Source of the DNA: Saprospiraceae bacterium
Lineage (GTDB): Bacteria; Bacteroidota; Bacteroidia; Chitinophagales; Saprospiraceae
Direction of reading: 5' to 3'
Length of the DNA stretch: 64,000 bases
NCBI GenBank assembly: GCA_019638385.1
Contig: JAHBTW010000021.1
Location: forward strand, 1 to 64,000
Numbering within the stretch: the stretch's first letter is position 1; each line of letters opens with the position of its first letter. Below are positions 1-10,443 of the stretch, one piece after another. The notes below the pieces were generated by a model. It did no database searches and was not told where the DNA came from. It saw only the letters and a list, made by a program, of their open reading frames with translations. Both the position numbers and the translations under genes were made by a program.

Positions 1-132
1 GCTTGGCAACGCCAGCAGCAGAAAGTAGCATATATAGCGCATGATGGGTATATTTGGAAGCATATAGAATGGTGTTATGCTTCCTCTCGGAAGCGGGTTA
101 AGGAATTGCTTTTGTTATACAGTGTTTGCTGA
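1..132 (+). CDS. Possible 3' end of an unidentified gene (partial)
   Basis: Frame 1 is open from the window edge to a TGA at 130-132, giving about 43 residues rich in basic and aromatic residues and ending in LLLLYSVC. The piece has no recognisable domain. An open frame of this length at the edge can occur by chance, so this is only a candidate for the C-terminus of a gene that starts outside the window. Confidence 0.25.
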   Translation, partial: AWQRQQQKVAYIAHDGYIWKHIEWCYASSRKRVKELLLLYSVC

Positions 133-481
133 GGCACGGTAGCTATTGCGCGGGTTCTGTTTCGCTGTGCCGTTTTATTTTATGTCAGAAGTGAGGCTCA
201 TAAAATGTTTGCAGGGCAAATGTGCAACAAAAAAGAGGGGTTTCCAATTTTTTTATGTTAAAAAATTGTGTCTTTGGGGTTTAAGGCAGCATATCACAGG
301 GGAATGGGATAGGAAATTCCTTCCCGTCTCCCGGCGGTCGCCCGCCACTCAGCCCGCCCCCGCACACCCTTTAGTTTCCTGATAAATTGTTTCTTTCACC
401 GCATAAAAGCTGCCGATAATTTCCTACTTTTGCACCTCGGAAAAACGAGGGGTTTATTTTTGCAGAAAACGAATAGACAGC
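133..481. other. Intergenic region upstream of gyrA
   Basis: About 350 bases without a convincing gene. A 78-codon frame at 146-382 has no family features, contains a low-complexity stretch and lacks a recognisable leader, so I do not call it. The only functional signal I can point to is the -7 type promoter element just before gyrA, listed separately. Confidence 0.6.
425..432 (+). promoter_or_regulatory. Bacteroidota -7 promoter element for gyrA
   Basis: TACTTTTG matches the TAnnTTTG -7 consensus and lies 49 bases before the gyrA ATG, which predicts a leader of about 40 nt. No good TTTG/TTG -33 element stands at the expected distance, so the upstream half is weak. Confidence 0.5.
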
Positions 482-3058
482 ATGTATCCAGACCAGAGGA
501 TAATCCCGATTAACATCGAGGATGAAATGAAAACCGCCTACATTGACTACTCTATGTCAGTCATTGTGGCGAGGGCACTTCCTGATGTGCGCGACGGCCT
601 CAAGCCGGTACACCGCAGGGTGCTGTACGGAATGCACGAGTTGGGAGTAGCTTACAACAAACCGCACAAAAAATCGGCTCGTATCGTAGGGGAAGTGTTG
701 GGTAAATACCACCCGCACGGCGACTCCTCCGTGTACGACACCATGGTGCGCATGGCCCAAGATTGGTCGCTCCGATACCCGCTCGTGGACGGACAGGGCA
801 ACTTTGGCTCTATGGACGGCGACAGTCCGGCCGCTATGCGTTATACCGAAGCCCGGCTTCAGCGCATCGCCGATGAAATATTGGCCGATCTCAACAAAGA
901 TACCGTTGATTTTTCGCTCAATTTCGACGACTCGTTGGAAGAGCCGACCGTCATGCCCACCAAGCTGCCCACCCTGCTCATCAACGGCGCGTCCGGCATT
1001 GCAGTGGGTATGGCTACCAGCATGATGCCTCACAACCTCCGCGAGGTATGCGACGGCATCATGGCTACGGTGGACAACCCGGATATCACCATTGACGAAC
1101 TCATGCAGTTCGTTAAAGCGCCCGACTTTCCCACCGGCGGCATCATATACGGCTACGAAGGCGTGCGCGATGCGCTCCATACCGGCCGCGGTCGGGTAGT
1201 GGTGCGGGGCCGCGCCGAAATTCAAACCGACAATAACGGCCGGGAAGTCATCATCATTACCGAAATCCCCTATCAGGTCAACAAAGCCATGCTGGTGTCC
1301 AAAATGGCCGAACTGGTGGAAGAGAAGCGGATTGTAGGCATCAGCGATCTCCGCGACGAATCCGACCGCACGGGCATGCGCATCGTGGTGGAAGTGAAAC
1401 GCGACGCTATGGCCAACGTCATCCTGAGCCAGTTGTACAAATTCACGCCGCTGCAATCTTCTTTCGGCGTCAACAACGTGGCATTGGTCAACGGCCGGCC
1501 CATGATGCTCAACCTCAAGGACATCATAGAGGAGTTTATCAAATTCCGCCTCGAGGTCATTGTGCGGCGCACCCAATTTGACTTGCGCAAAGCCTTAGAG
1601 CGCGCCCACATCCTCATCGGTTTGCTCATAGCGCTCGATTATATTGATACCGTTATCGAACTCATTCGCCGCTCCGCCACGCCCGACGAGGCCAAAACGG
1701 GCCTCATGCGCGGCAGCTTCATCGAAGACCGGGAGTTGTTTTGGAAACAATTCTCCCAACTCGTTGAGGAGTCGCAATCGGAGGAATTTCCAGTGCTCGA
1801 AGGCGATGTCTTGTCGGAAGCGCAGGCCAAAGCCATTCTCGAAATGCGCCTGCAACGCCTTACGGGTCTGGAGCGCGATAAGATCAAAAACGAATACGAT
1901 GAGTTACAAAAGCTCATCGCCCACCTACGCGCTTTGCTGGCCAGTGAAGCGCTGCGCCGGGAGGTTATCAAAACGGAACTGACCGACATCCGCGACCGCT
2001 ACGGCGACGAGCGCCGCACCGAAATCAGCTATGCCGACGGGGACATTAGCATCGAAGAAATGATCAAAGAGGAGGATGTGGTCATCACCATCTCGCACCT
2101 CGGCTACATCAAGCGCACCCCGGTGGCGGAGTTCCGTACCCAAAGCAGGGGCGGGCGCGGTTCGCGCGGGGCCAAAACCCGCGATTCCGATTTCGTAGAG
2201 CACCTGTTCACCGGCAATACGCACAGCTACCTGCTCCTCTTCACGCAGCAGGGCCGGTGCTATTGGCTCAAGGTATATGAAATTCCGGAGGCCAACAAAA
2301 CCTCTTCCGGACGGGCCATTCAGAACATACTCGCCATTCCCCAGGACGATAAGGTGAAGGCGTATGTCATCATCAAAAACCTGAACGACCCAGAATACAT
2401 CAACAACAACTACATCATGTTCTGCACCGCGAAGGGCACCATCAAAAAGACGCCGGTGGAAGCCTTCTCGCGCCCGCGTGCAGGCGGCATCAACGCCCTC
2501 ACCATCAACGAAGGCGACCGCCTCCTGCTGGTGCGGCTCACCAACGGCAACAACGAGGTGTTTTTGGCCAGCCGCAGCGGCAATGCCATTCACTTCCGCG
2601 AGTCGGCGGTGCGTGCCATGGGCCGAACCGCAGCCGGCGTAAGGGGTATCACCCTGGATGAAGACCGCCCCGACGATGCCGTAGTAGGTATGGTATGCGT
2701 GGACGCTAATGATAAGACGACCAGCGTGTTGGTCGTATCTGAAAAAGGCTACGGCAAGCGCTCCGAAGTGGAAGATTACCGCCTCACCAATCGCGGTGGC
2801 AAAGGAGTAAAAACCATGCAGGTGACCGACAAAACCGGCGACGTGATTGCCATCAATGCCGTCAAGGACGAAAACGACCTGATGATTACCAGCAAATCGG
2901 GCATCGTCATACGGATGCCGGTGGAGAGCATCCGCATCATGGGACGCGCCACGCAGGGAGTACGGGTCATTCGCTTAGACGGATCCGACAGTATCTCCGA
3001 TATCACCGTAGTGCCGCCCCAGGAAGAAGAAGTGATTGAAGCCGAGGGAGAGGAATAG
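482..3058 (+). CDS. gyrA: DNA gyrase subunit A
   Basis: Catalytic breakage-reunion subunit of DNA gyrase, which introduces negative supercoils with GyrB in the cytoplasm. At 858 aa it has the full-length GyrA layout: an N-terminal winged-helix/tower domain opening with IDYSMSVIVARALPDVRDG, the active-site Tyr121 in AAMRYTEARL, and a C-terminal beta-pinwheel containing a GyrA-box-like SRGGRGSRG. That box, rather than a ParC-type tail, favours gyrase over topoisomerase IV. In the quinolone-resistance region, Ser82 and Asp86 (equivalent to E. coli Ser83/Asp87) are wild type, so no target-site quinolone resistance is predicted here. The C-terminus is strongly acidic (EEEVIEAEGEE). The start is the first ATG of the frame, with IIPINIEDEMKTAY following as in other Bacteroidota GyrA. 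The gene is followed by a TPR protein on the same strand. Confidence 0.98.
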   Translation: MYPDQRIIPINIEDEMKTAYIDYSMSVIVARALPDVRDGLKPVHRRVLYGMHELGVAYNKPHKKSARIVGEVLGKYHPHGDSSVYDTMVRMAQDWSLRYPLVDGQGNFGSMDGDSPAAMRYTEARLQRIADEILADLNKDTVDFSLNFDDSLEEPTVMPTKLPTLLINGASGIAVGMATSMMPHNLREVCDGIMATVDNPDITIDELMQFVKAPDFPTGGIIYGYEGVRDALHTGRGRVVVRGRAEIQTDNNGREVIIITEIPYQVNKAMLVSKMAELVEEKRIVGISDLRDESDRTGMRIVVEVKRDAMANVILSQLYKFTPLQSSFGVNNVALVNGRPMMLNLKDIIEEFIKFRLEVIVRRTQFDLRKALERAHILIGLLIALDYIDTVIELIRRSATPDEAKTGLMRGSFIEDRELFWKQFSQLVEESQSEEFPVLEGDVLSEAQAKAILEMRLQRLTGLERDKIKNEYDELQKLIAHLRALLASEALRREVIKTELTDIRDRYGDERRTEISYADGDISIEEMIKEEDVVITISHLGYIKRTPVAEFRTQSRGGRGSRGAKTRDSDFVEHLFTGNTHSYLLLFTQQGRCYWLKVYEIPEANKTSSGRAIQNILAIPQDDKVKAYVIIKNLNDPEYINNNYIMFCTAKGTIKKTPVEAFSRPRAGGINALTINEGDRLLLVRLTNGNNEVFLASRSGNAIHFRESAVRAMGRTAAGVRGITLDEDRPDDAVVGMVCVDANDKTTSVLVVSEKGYGKRSEVEDYRLTNRGGKGVKTMQVTDKTGDVIAINAVKDENDLMITSKSGIVIRMPVESIRIMGRATQGVRVIRLDGSDSISDITVVPPQEEEVIEAEGEE

Positions 3059-3177
3059 TGCAATTACGGAAAGGTGTATTTCGTTTTTGGATGTGGAATA
3101 ATTTAACTTTTCAGAAACTTACCGGCGACGGGAGTTGTCGTCTAAACAATAGTTCACAAATAAAAATCGGGATTCAA

Positions 3178-4509
3178 ATGAAAAAATTGATTTTCGCCTT
3201 AGTACTCACCGCCTTCGCTGTTAACGGCATTTTTGCCCAGGCAGGCGACAAAGGGTTGAAGGATGCCACCCGCGCTTTCAACTCTTACAAACTGGCCTCC
3301 GGCGCCGACAAGAACAAACTTGGAGAAGCCCTGACCGGTATTGAAGCCGCTGCCGGCGACGCTACTACGGCCGCTTTGGCAAAAACCTGGCAACTGCGGG
3401 GTGAAATTTACAACGAAATCGCTACGCAGATTACCACCATCCGTCAACTCGGCATGGGCAATACCGATGAACTGCCCAAAGTAGAACACCCTGGATTGGA
3501 GGCTGCAAAATCCTTTACAAAAGCATTGGAAATAGCGGTGAAAAAGCCGGAGATGAAAGACGCGCTCAAAGGCATGCAAACTACGCAGGGCAACCTCCAA
3601 AATCTCGGTATCTTCCAATACGAAGATCAGGATTTCAAATCGGCTTTCCGCTCTTTTGCAACCGCGCTCGACCTCCACGATCTTTTAGAGAAAAACAATG
3701 AAACCAGCGCATTTGATACGCCGGAAAAATATCAGGATCAGTTGTTCTTCACCGGCCTGGCCGGTTTGGGCGGCGGTTTGGGCAAAGAAATCAAGCCGTA
3801 CTTCCTGAAGTTATACGAGGCAAAAGCTGACAAACCGGCTATTTACGAGGCGCTCTACACCATCCAATCAGAGGAAACCAGCCCCGAAAAGGCTTACAAA
3901 TACATCGAAGAAGGACGCACCCGCTATCCCAATGAAGTTTCTTTGTTGTTTGCCGACATCAACCACCACCTGAAAATCAACGCATTGGATGTGTTGATTA
4001 CCAAATTGGAAACGGCTATTTCTGTGGAGCCGGACAATGTGTCGCTCTATACCACGATGGGCAGCGTTTATGACAACCTCTATCAGAATGAAGCGACCGC
4101 AGGCAACAAAGACAAGGCCGAAGGCTATGCTGCCAAAGCCATGGAGTATTTCGATCAGGCCCTGAAAAAAGATGCCAACAATTTCGATGCCCTGTACAGC
4201 ATCGGCGCGCTTTATTACAACAAAGCTGCCGCGATGACGCTGGAGTTGAACAAACTCGCCGACGACTACTCCAAAGCAGGCTTGGAGAAATACAAAGCAA
4301 AACAGGCAGAAGTCATCTCGCAATTCGATCTCGCGCTGCCCTACTTCAAGCGTTGTGAGATGAACAACCCCAACGACCGCAACACGCTCATCGCCCTCAA
4401 GGAGATTTTTGCCAAAAAAGACGATATCGAAACCTCCAACATTTTTAAACAGCGGTTGGAAGTGGTAGAAGGCGACGGCAAAAACGCTTCTTCGTATTTT
4501 AAAAATTAA
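3178..4509 (+). CDS. Secreted/periplasmic tetratricopeptide-repeat protein
   Basis: A 443-aa exported TPR protein of unknown partner. The frame is open further upstream, but ATG 3178 is chosen because it gives a clean signal peptide (MKKLIFALVLTAFAVNGIFAQ, cut after the Gln or nearby). The mature part is helical throughout, with TPR-like units such as ALDLHDLLEKNN, LETAISVEPDNVSLYTTMG and AMEYFDQALKKDANNFDAL, typical of a scaffold. It lies 119 bases downstream of gyrA, an arrangement I associate with Bacteroidota. It may share the gyrA transcript because I see no clear promoter in the gap. Transcription probably ends at the hairpin at 4547-4583. The periplasmic location is inferred from the signal peptide; the exact role is unknown. 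Confidence 0.85.
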   Translation: MKKLIFALVLTAFAVNGIFAQAGDKGLKDATRAFNSYKLASGADKNKLGEALTGIEAAAGDATTAALAKTWQLRGEIYNEIATQITTIRQLGMGNTDELPKVEHPGLEAAKSFTKALEIAVKKPEMKDALKGMQTTQGNLQNLGIFQYEDQDFKSAFRSFATALDLHDLLEKNNETSAFDTPEKYQDQLFFTGLAGLGGGLGKEIKPYFLKLYEAKADKPAIYEALYTIQSEETSPEKAYKYIEEGRTRYPNEVSLLFADINHHLKINALDVLITKLETAISVEPDNVSLYTTMGSVYDNLYQNEATAGNKDKAEGYAAKAMEYFDQALKKDANNFDALYSIGALYYNKAAAMTLELNKLADDYSKAGLEKYKAKQAEVISQFDLALPYFKRCEMNNPNDRNTLIALKEIFAKKDDIETSNIFKQRLEVVEGDGKNASSYFKN

Positions 4510-4546
4510 TGTTCCGGCAGCTTGCTGCCATTGAATCATACAATAG

Positions 4547-4584
4547 GAGCCGGCCCGATCATTTCGAGCCGGCTCTTGTTGTTT
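4547..4584 (+). terminator. Rho-independent terminator after the TPR gene
   Basis: GAGCCGGC at 4547-4554 pairs perfectly with GCCGGCTC at 4568-4575 across a 13-nt loop, and a T-rich run (TTGTTGTTT) follows. It sits about 40 bases after the stop of the TPR gene. Its presence argues that the next gene starts after it (4633) rather than at the earlier in-frame ATG at 4522. Confidence 0.8.
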
Positions 4585-4632
4585 CTCATCACGCTCTCAT
4601 CTGCTTCGGTTATGATACCCTCTAAAAAAAAG

Positions 4633-5272
4633 ATGACCTTTCCGGTACTCGAACCACTCCAACGCTACTTAGAGCGATACGATCGCACCGAGCCCTTGCC
4701 CTTGCACTACCGGGACCTGCTGCGCTACGAATCCTCCATTCCTCTCTTAGACCTTGACGGGAACGACACCCTCTGGGAAAGCGTCTATTTTTCAGAATCC
4801 GACCGTCCCGACATCTTTCATGCACTTACCTCCATTTATGCGTTACTCAAAACAGATGGAGATCTGGGCGTAGTAGAGCACCTCACCGTCGCGCGCATAG
4901 ATTACTGCACCTTCGGCAACACCAAACCTTTTCGAATCCGTATTATCAACCGGCTCAATGACAACTACGATCACTTATATGGGCATCCGGTACCTGACGC
5001 CAGAGAGCGTCAACCAATATCAGTTGGAAGAGCGCAGCCTGATCGCCGTGCGGGCCAAAGCCTCTTCGCGCCGGTTAGATGCACTTGAAATTTCATCGGC
5101 GGAAAAAGTGCAGAAACTGAGCATGGAACTGGCGCGGCATCACAAAAACGATGCATTTCTGGACTGTAAAAGTATGGGGGAAATTGTGGCGACCAATATT
5201 AAATTATTGATGCAAAAGGATTTCCGGCAGAGCATCCCGTACGGGCAGGAGATTGTGCCGGGAAAAGACTGA
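4633..5272 (+). pseudogene. Frameshifted (probably internally deleted) hypothetical protein gene
   Basis: Two overlapping frames read as halves of one protein. The first (from ATG 4633, MTFPVLEPLQRYLERYDR) is good coding sequence up to about NDNYDH near 4975. The second, shifted by +1, takes over around TYMGIRYLTPESV and runs to the TGA at 5270-5272. Past 4975 the first frame turns into unlikely sequence rich in Arg and Pro. From memory, unverified, a Bacteroidota family of roughly 350 or more residues has both of these segments separated by an internal region of about 150 residues. If so, the locus has lost its middle and is out of frame at the scar. A sequencing indel could explain the frameshift but not a missing middle. 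The function of the family is unknown to me. An upstream in-frame ATG at 4612 is an alternative start. Confidence 0.55.
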
Positions 5273-5277
5273 GATTA

Positions 5278-5964
5278 TTACCCGCCCAGTTCCCCTTCCT
5301 CTACAATGCGGCCCTGTACGCAGCGAATGATGCGGGCCGGAAAATTTTCGATGATCCGGTAGTCATGCGTGGCCAATAGCACGGCGGTGTTGTGAGATTG
5401 GGCCAGCCGGCGCAACAGTTGGAGTATTTCATCGGAGGTATCGGGATCAAGGTTGCCGGTCGGTTCGTCGGCGATGATGAGTTCGGGTTGGTTGAGAAGG
5501 GCGCGGGCTATGACGACGCGTTGCTGTTCCCCGCCCGACAATTCGTGGGGCATGCTGTTCAGCTTATCGGGCAGCCCGGTTTGGGCGAGCACCGTTTGGA
5601 TGCGCTCCCGGATGGTCGGTTCGTTTTTCCAACCGGTAGCCCGCAATACGAAGCGGAGGTTTTGATCCACATTTCGGTCGGTAAGCAGATTGAAGTCCTG
5701 GAATACAACTCCGAGTTTTCTGCGAAGAAAGGGAATCTGTTTCCTGTTTAGGGTCGGCAGGTCGTATCCGGCCACCTCACCTTTTCCTTCCCGCAGCGGC
5801 AGTGCGCCATACAACACCTTGAGCAGACTGGACTTTCCGCTACCGGTTTTACCGATGAGATAAGCAAATTCTCCTTTGGATATGGTCATGGTAACCCCGC
5901 GTAGCACTAAGTTTTGCTGTTGAAATACATTAGCGCCATTTAACCGGACAATCAGGTTGCTCAT
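5278..5964 (-). CDS. ftsE: FtsE-like ABC transporter ATPase
   Basis: A 228-aa ABC ATPase that resembles FtsE, the cytoplasmic ATPase that works with the membrane protein FtsX to control cell-wall hydrolases at division. All nucleotide-binding motifs are present: Walker A GKTGSGKSS (38-46), Q-loop Gln89, signature LSGGEQQR (142-149), Walker B LIIADEP (162-168) and switch His200. The length and the PTGNLDP after Walker B are typical of the FtsE/LolD/MacB group, so a LolD-type lipoprotein-export ATPase is the main alternative. No ftsX or permease gene is adjacent, so the partner must be elsewhere. The promoter element at 6007-6014 gives it its own transcription unit. Confidence 0.75.
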   Translation of the reverse strand: MSNLIVRLNGANVFQQQNLVLRGVTMTISKGEFAYLIGKTGSGKSSLLKVLYGALPLREGKGEVAGYDLPTLNRKQIPFLRRKLGVVFQDFNLLTDRNVDQNLRFVLRATGWKNEPTIRERIQTVLAQTGLPDKLNSMPHELSGGEQQRVVIARALLNQPELIIADEPTGNLDPDTSDEILQLLRRLAQSHNTAVLLATHDYRIIENFPARIIRCVQGRIVEEGELGG

Positions 5965-6006
5965 TACAGGTTGTGTGTTGCGGATTTACTGAAATGGTAA
6001 GCAGCG

Positions 6007-6014
6007 CAAAGATA
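6007..6014 (-). promoter_or_regulatory. -7 promoter element for the ftsE-like gene
   Basis: On the minus strand TATCTTTG matches TAnnTTTG. It lies about 43 bases before the ftsE-like ATG and just downstream, in the direction of reading, of the terminator at 6041-6060. This is consistent with a new transcript starting here. Confidence 0.6.
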
Positions 6015-6032
6015 GTAAAAGATTTACGGGCA

Positions 6033-6060
6033 AAAAAAAACCCTACCTTGGGTGGTAGGG
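6033..6060 (-). terminator. Rho-independent terminator, minus strand
   Basis: CCCTACC (6041-6047) and GGTAGGG (6054-6060) form a 7-bp stem with a 6-nt loop. Read on the minus strand, the hairpin is followed by nine T residues. It would end transcription arriving from the mobA-like gene or from a small RNA in this gap. Confidence 0.75.
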
Positions 6061-6290
6061 GGAAACAAAAACAAACACTATGAACAACACTAATTCTTTA
6101 CTGGGGAATCTTAATTTCTTTATGCAAAAGAACAACATAGTTTCACTTATTCTATGTAAAAAATAACGATTTTGTGACTATCTATTTTAAGATAAAATAA
6201 CAAAGTGCATATCTCAACTCACCGAAACAACTATCAAAAAATACAATAAATTTTATACTAATTACTATGATACAGTAGATTACAAAAATA
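6041..6290 (-). ncRNA. Candidate small RNA transcript
   Basis: On the minus strand, TATTTTTG at 6283-6290 with a TTG 21 bases upstream resembles a Bacteroidota promoter. About 235 nt further on, a hairpin followed by a run of T ends the region. A short independent transcript would therefore cover about 6276 to 6033. No known RNA family was recognised. The same stretch could simply be the 3' untranslated region of the mobA-like gene. Confidence 0.3.
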
Positions 6291-6382
6291 ACAACAACAA
6301 GACTTAAAACGCAATGAACCCTATTTTGGTTTTAACCTTCCAATAATATAACCTATATTGTGACATCACTCCTTTTCTGTTT

Positions 6383-7000
6383 TTATAAAAAAGTATACTT
6401 CCCCCAATCTTCCGGGGTATCCAAATCTACGCCACCTGCCGGAAAAGGCAATGAAGCGCATTGCGCCTGCTTGCTCCGTATCAGTTTTTTTGCGCCGGAG
6501 TCTCCTCGCAAGCCGACCAATTCGGGGAACAGCTCCCGGGAAAAAACTGCCGGCGGCCCCAGTGTTTCCTCATACGCTGAAGCCACTACCGGCATTCCGC
6601 TCTGCTTAAAAAGTTGCAATAAGGCCCCAAGATAGGTTGCATCCACTCCTGGTTGATCAATTAACAAAATCAAGACAGCCTGCAGATCGGGATAACGCCC
6701 GGAAATCCATTCGACCCCTGTGCTCAATGAAGCGCCCATACCCTCGTCCCATTGATCGCAAAACACCTGCTCCACATCGCAATTTCCAAGCGTGGCCGCC
6801 ACTGTCGCGGCATGGGCGCCAGTCACGACGGCTACCGGGCCGCACGCCAAAGAGAGCGCTATCCGGGCCGTTCGACGCACCAACGTTTCACCGTCCAGCA
6901 CCAGCATTTGCTTAGGCCGGCCCATGCGCCGGGAAGCACCCGCCGCCAAAATGACTACTCCGACGGCGGACCTTGTATCATTCTGCCTATCGTGCTGCAT
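6383..7000 (-). CDS. MobA/MocA-like NTP transferase
   Basis: A 205-aa nucleotidyltransferase with the family's N-terminal signature LAAGASRRMGRPK (residues 18-30) and a later LLIDQPGVD that fits the metal-binding Asp segment. This superfamily (NTP_transf_3) includes MocA, which attaches CMP to molybdopterin, and MobA, which attaches GMP. The LAAGxSxRMGxPK form and the length favour a MocA-type molybdenum-cofactor cytidylyltransferase. No molybdoenzyme or cofactor gene is nearby, so the substrate is not settled. The ATG at 7000 lies inside the upstream glycosyltransferase gene (14-base overlap), so the two are probably translated from one message. Confidence 0.75.
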   Translation of the reverse strand: MQHDRQNDTRSAVGVVILAAGASRRMGRPKQMLVLDGETLVRRTARIALSLACGPVAVVTGAHAATVAATLGNCDVEQVFCDQWDEGMGASLSTGVEWISGRYPDLQAVLILLIDQPGVDATYLGALLQLFKQSGMPVVASAYEETLGPPAVFSRELFPELVGLRGDSGAKKLIRSKQAQCASLPFPAGGVDLDTPEDWGKYTFL

Positions 7001-8294
7001 GTAGTTCGTCCAATATTTCAGCGAAGCGGCCCGTGAGTTTTATGACCGAATACGGTTCGATGTCGGTATCGAGCGGCCGGGCGAGCGTTCCAGCCCGGTA
7101 TTGCCGGTAGTATTGCATTACAGCGCCCCGGATGCCTTCCAAATCCTCGTATTCAAACGCCTGCCCTGCGCCGGTTTCCGTGGCGATACGGGCTGCATCG
7201 GCATCGGGCGGACCGAGCACCATAAAGGGGCGGCGCACAGCAAGATACTCAAAGAGTTTGCCCGGAATGCGGCCCTGCGCATTGTCCTGCCGGTTGAGCA
7301 GCAGCAGCAATACCATGCTGGAAGCGGTGAGGCGCAGCGCCGCTTCGCGACTCACATTGCCAGGAAGCTGTACGCAATCTTCCAATCCTGCAGCCTGCAG
7401 GGCTTCTGTTACCGAGTGATCTACCTGCCCCACCAGTTGAATTTCGAGATCATCGCGAAAGCCCGGCTCTGAATCGCAGAGTTCCTGCAAAGCGCGAAAC
7501 AGCACCGGCGCGTTGCGGTCGTAGCCCATGATGCCCAAATGCGTGAGTGTGAATTTCCCTCCGTCGGGGCTGGCCAGGTTGCGGTAATCGTCGGGATCAA
7601 AACCCAAGGGTATGACCGATACCTTGCGCGCGCCGATGTGCTCCAAATCTTGTTTCCAGGAAGGACTCACGATGACGCTGCGGTCGGCGGTTCGAAACAC
7701 ATCCTGTTCCAAACGCCGATGCTTCCGGTCGCCCCAGGCCGTGAGGTGAAGTAGTTGGTAATAATCCACCTGCGTCCAGGGGTCCTGAAAATCAGCGATC
7801 CAGGGAATGCCGGTTGCTTTTCGGAGCAGCGAACCGATTCGATTGCTGGAGTGCGGCGGGCCGGTAGAGATGATCGCATCAACGGGGTATTCCTGCACAT
7901 ATTCGAGCAGGAAGCGAACCGAAGGTTTTATCCACAAAGCGCGGGCGTCGGGGATAAAAAAATTGCTGCGTACCCATACCGACAGGCGATGCATCAGCCC
8001 GGGCTTTTTGTCCTGCACATAAAAGACGTTATTGACGTTGGCATCTCGCTTTTGCCCCGTGAGCAACTTATAAAAGTGGTAGGGTTCCCAAATCCGGCCG
8101 CGCAACACGGTGAGATCGGGTAGCAAATCCCGGTCATTGCTATGGTCAATGGTGGGATAATGAGCGTTATCGGCGGTAAAAATGACCGGTTCCCAACCAA
8201 ACTGCCGCAGGTATTTCGACAGCTTCAGGCAGCGCAACACCCCGATCCCGCCCGAAGGCGGCCAGTAGTAAGTGATGATGAGTACTCTTTTCAA
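6987..8294 (-). CDS. Glycosyltransferase, GT-B fold (family 4-like)
   Basis: A 435-aa protein that begins MKRVLIITYYWPPSGGIG, the usual opening of GT-B glycosyltransferases in which a glycine-rich loop follows the first strand. The C-terminal half has a nucleotide-sugar-binding-like domain (KVSVIPLGFDPDDY, TLTHLGIMG, GRIPGKLFEYLAVRRP). It likely transfers a sugar from a nucleotide donor onto a surface glycan or lipid in the cytoplasm; the acceptor cannot be read from the sequence. It sits alone with the mobA-like gene rather than in a polysaccharide cluster. It starts 9 bases after the acs stop on the same strand, so acs, this gene and the mobA-like gene could form one operon. Confidence 0.85.
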   Translation of the reverse strand: MKRVLIITYYWPPSGGIGVLRCLKLSKYLRQFGWEPVIFTADNAHYPTIDHSNDRDLLPDLTVLRGRIWEPYHFYKLLTGQKRDANVNNVFYVQDKKPGLMHRLSVWVRSNFFIPDARALWIKPSVRFLLEYVQEYPVDAIISTGPPHSSNRIGSLLRKATGIPWIADFQDPWTQVDYYQLLHLTAWGDRKHRRLEQDVFRTADRSVIVSPSWKQDLEHIGARKVSVIPLGFDPDDYRNLASPDGGKFTLTHLGIMGYDRNAPVLFRALQELCDSEPGFRDDLEIQLVGQVDHSVTEALQAAGLEDCVQLPGNVSREAALRLTASSMVLLLLLNRQDNAQGRIPGKLFEYLAVRRPFMVLGPPDADAARIATETGAGQAFEYEDLEGIRGAVMQYYRQYRAGTLARPLDTDIEPYSVIKLTGRFAEILDELHAAR

Positions 8295-8303
8295 TTCCGG
8301 TAT

Positions 8304-10208
<1,905 letters not shown>

Positions 10209-10344
10209 ATCAGCCAGGTTTGAATTAGAGCGACAAGATAGAGCTTGTGTGCTGTATGTGCAAACGACTTTTTGCAGGTTTGGCAATGATAAAAATCAGG
10301 ATGAGGGCGGCAGTCTTTCTGAGACAGAGCAAGAGGCGGGCCTT

Positions 10345-10443
10345 TTATTCCCCAGCTTCCTCTAAAACCCGGCGATACAATTTTTCACTCATCCAAAAGC
10401 CCCCCGACTCTCGAAGTTCAATAAGAATCAAAATCCTCCACAT
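10345..10443 (-). pseudogene. Remnant of a DUF3368 PIN-type toxin gene
   Basis: Overlapping the end of the UPF0175 antitoxin gene in another frame is a 32-codon frame from ATG 10443. It starts with MWRILIL and ends with GGFWMSEKLYRRVLEEAGE before the stop. That end matches my memory of the extreme C-terminus of DUF3368 proteins, PIN-like toxins of about 150-160 aa that normally sit directly downstream of UPF0175 antitoxins. The catalytic PIN core, some 120 residues, is missing, so no active RNase can be made. The start codon overlap with the antitoxin is what an intact pair would have. I read this as an internal deletion, not a new small gene. Confidence 0.6.

Larger units (their letters stand above)
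5965..6382. other. AT-rich intergenic region with promoter, possible small RNA and terminator
   Basis: This gap of 418 bases is far more AT-rich than its neighbours. On the minus strand it holds a -7 element at 6283-6290, a hairpin with a T tract at 6041-6060, and then the ftsE-like promoter. Only tiny open frames occur (28-31 codons), for example from ATG 6080 on the plus strand; none looks like a gene. Confidence 0.6.

Noticed and set aside
146..382. 78-codon frame before gyrA
   Set aside because: No family resemblance, low-complexity end, and no leader or promoter of its own.
557..1576. 339-codon frame antisense to gyrA
   Set aside because: Lies wholly opposite a certain gene, has no family features, and is explained by codon bias on the other strand.
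5278..5964. Reading the FtsE-like ATPase as part of a larger ABC transporter operon
   Set aside because: No permease or FtsX gene lies on either side, and promoter and terminator signals isolate it from the upstream genes.
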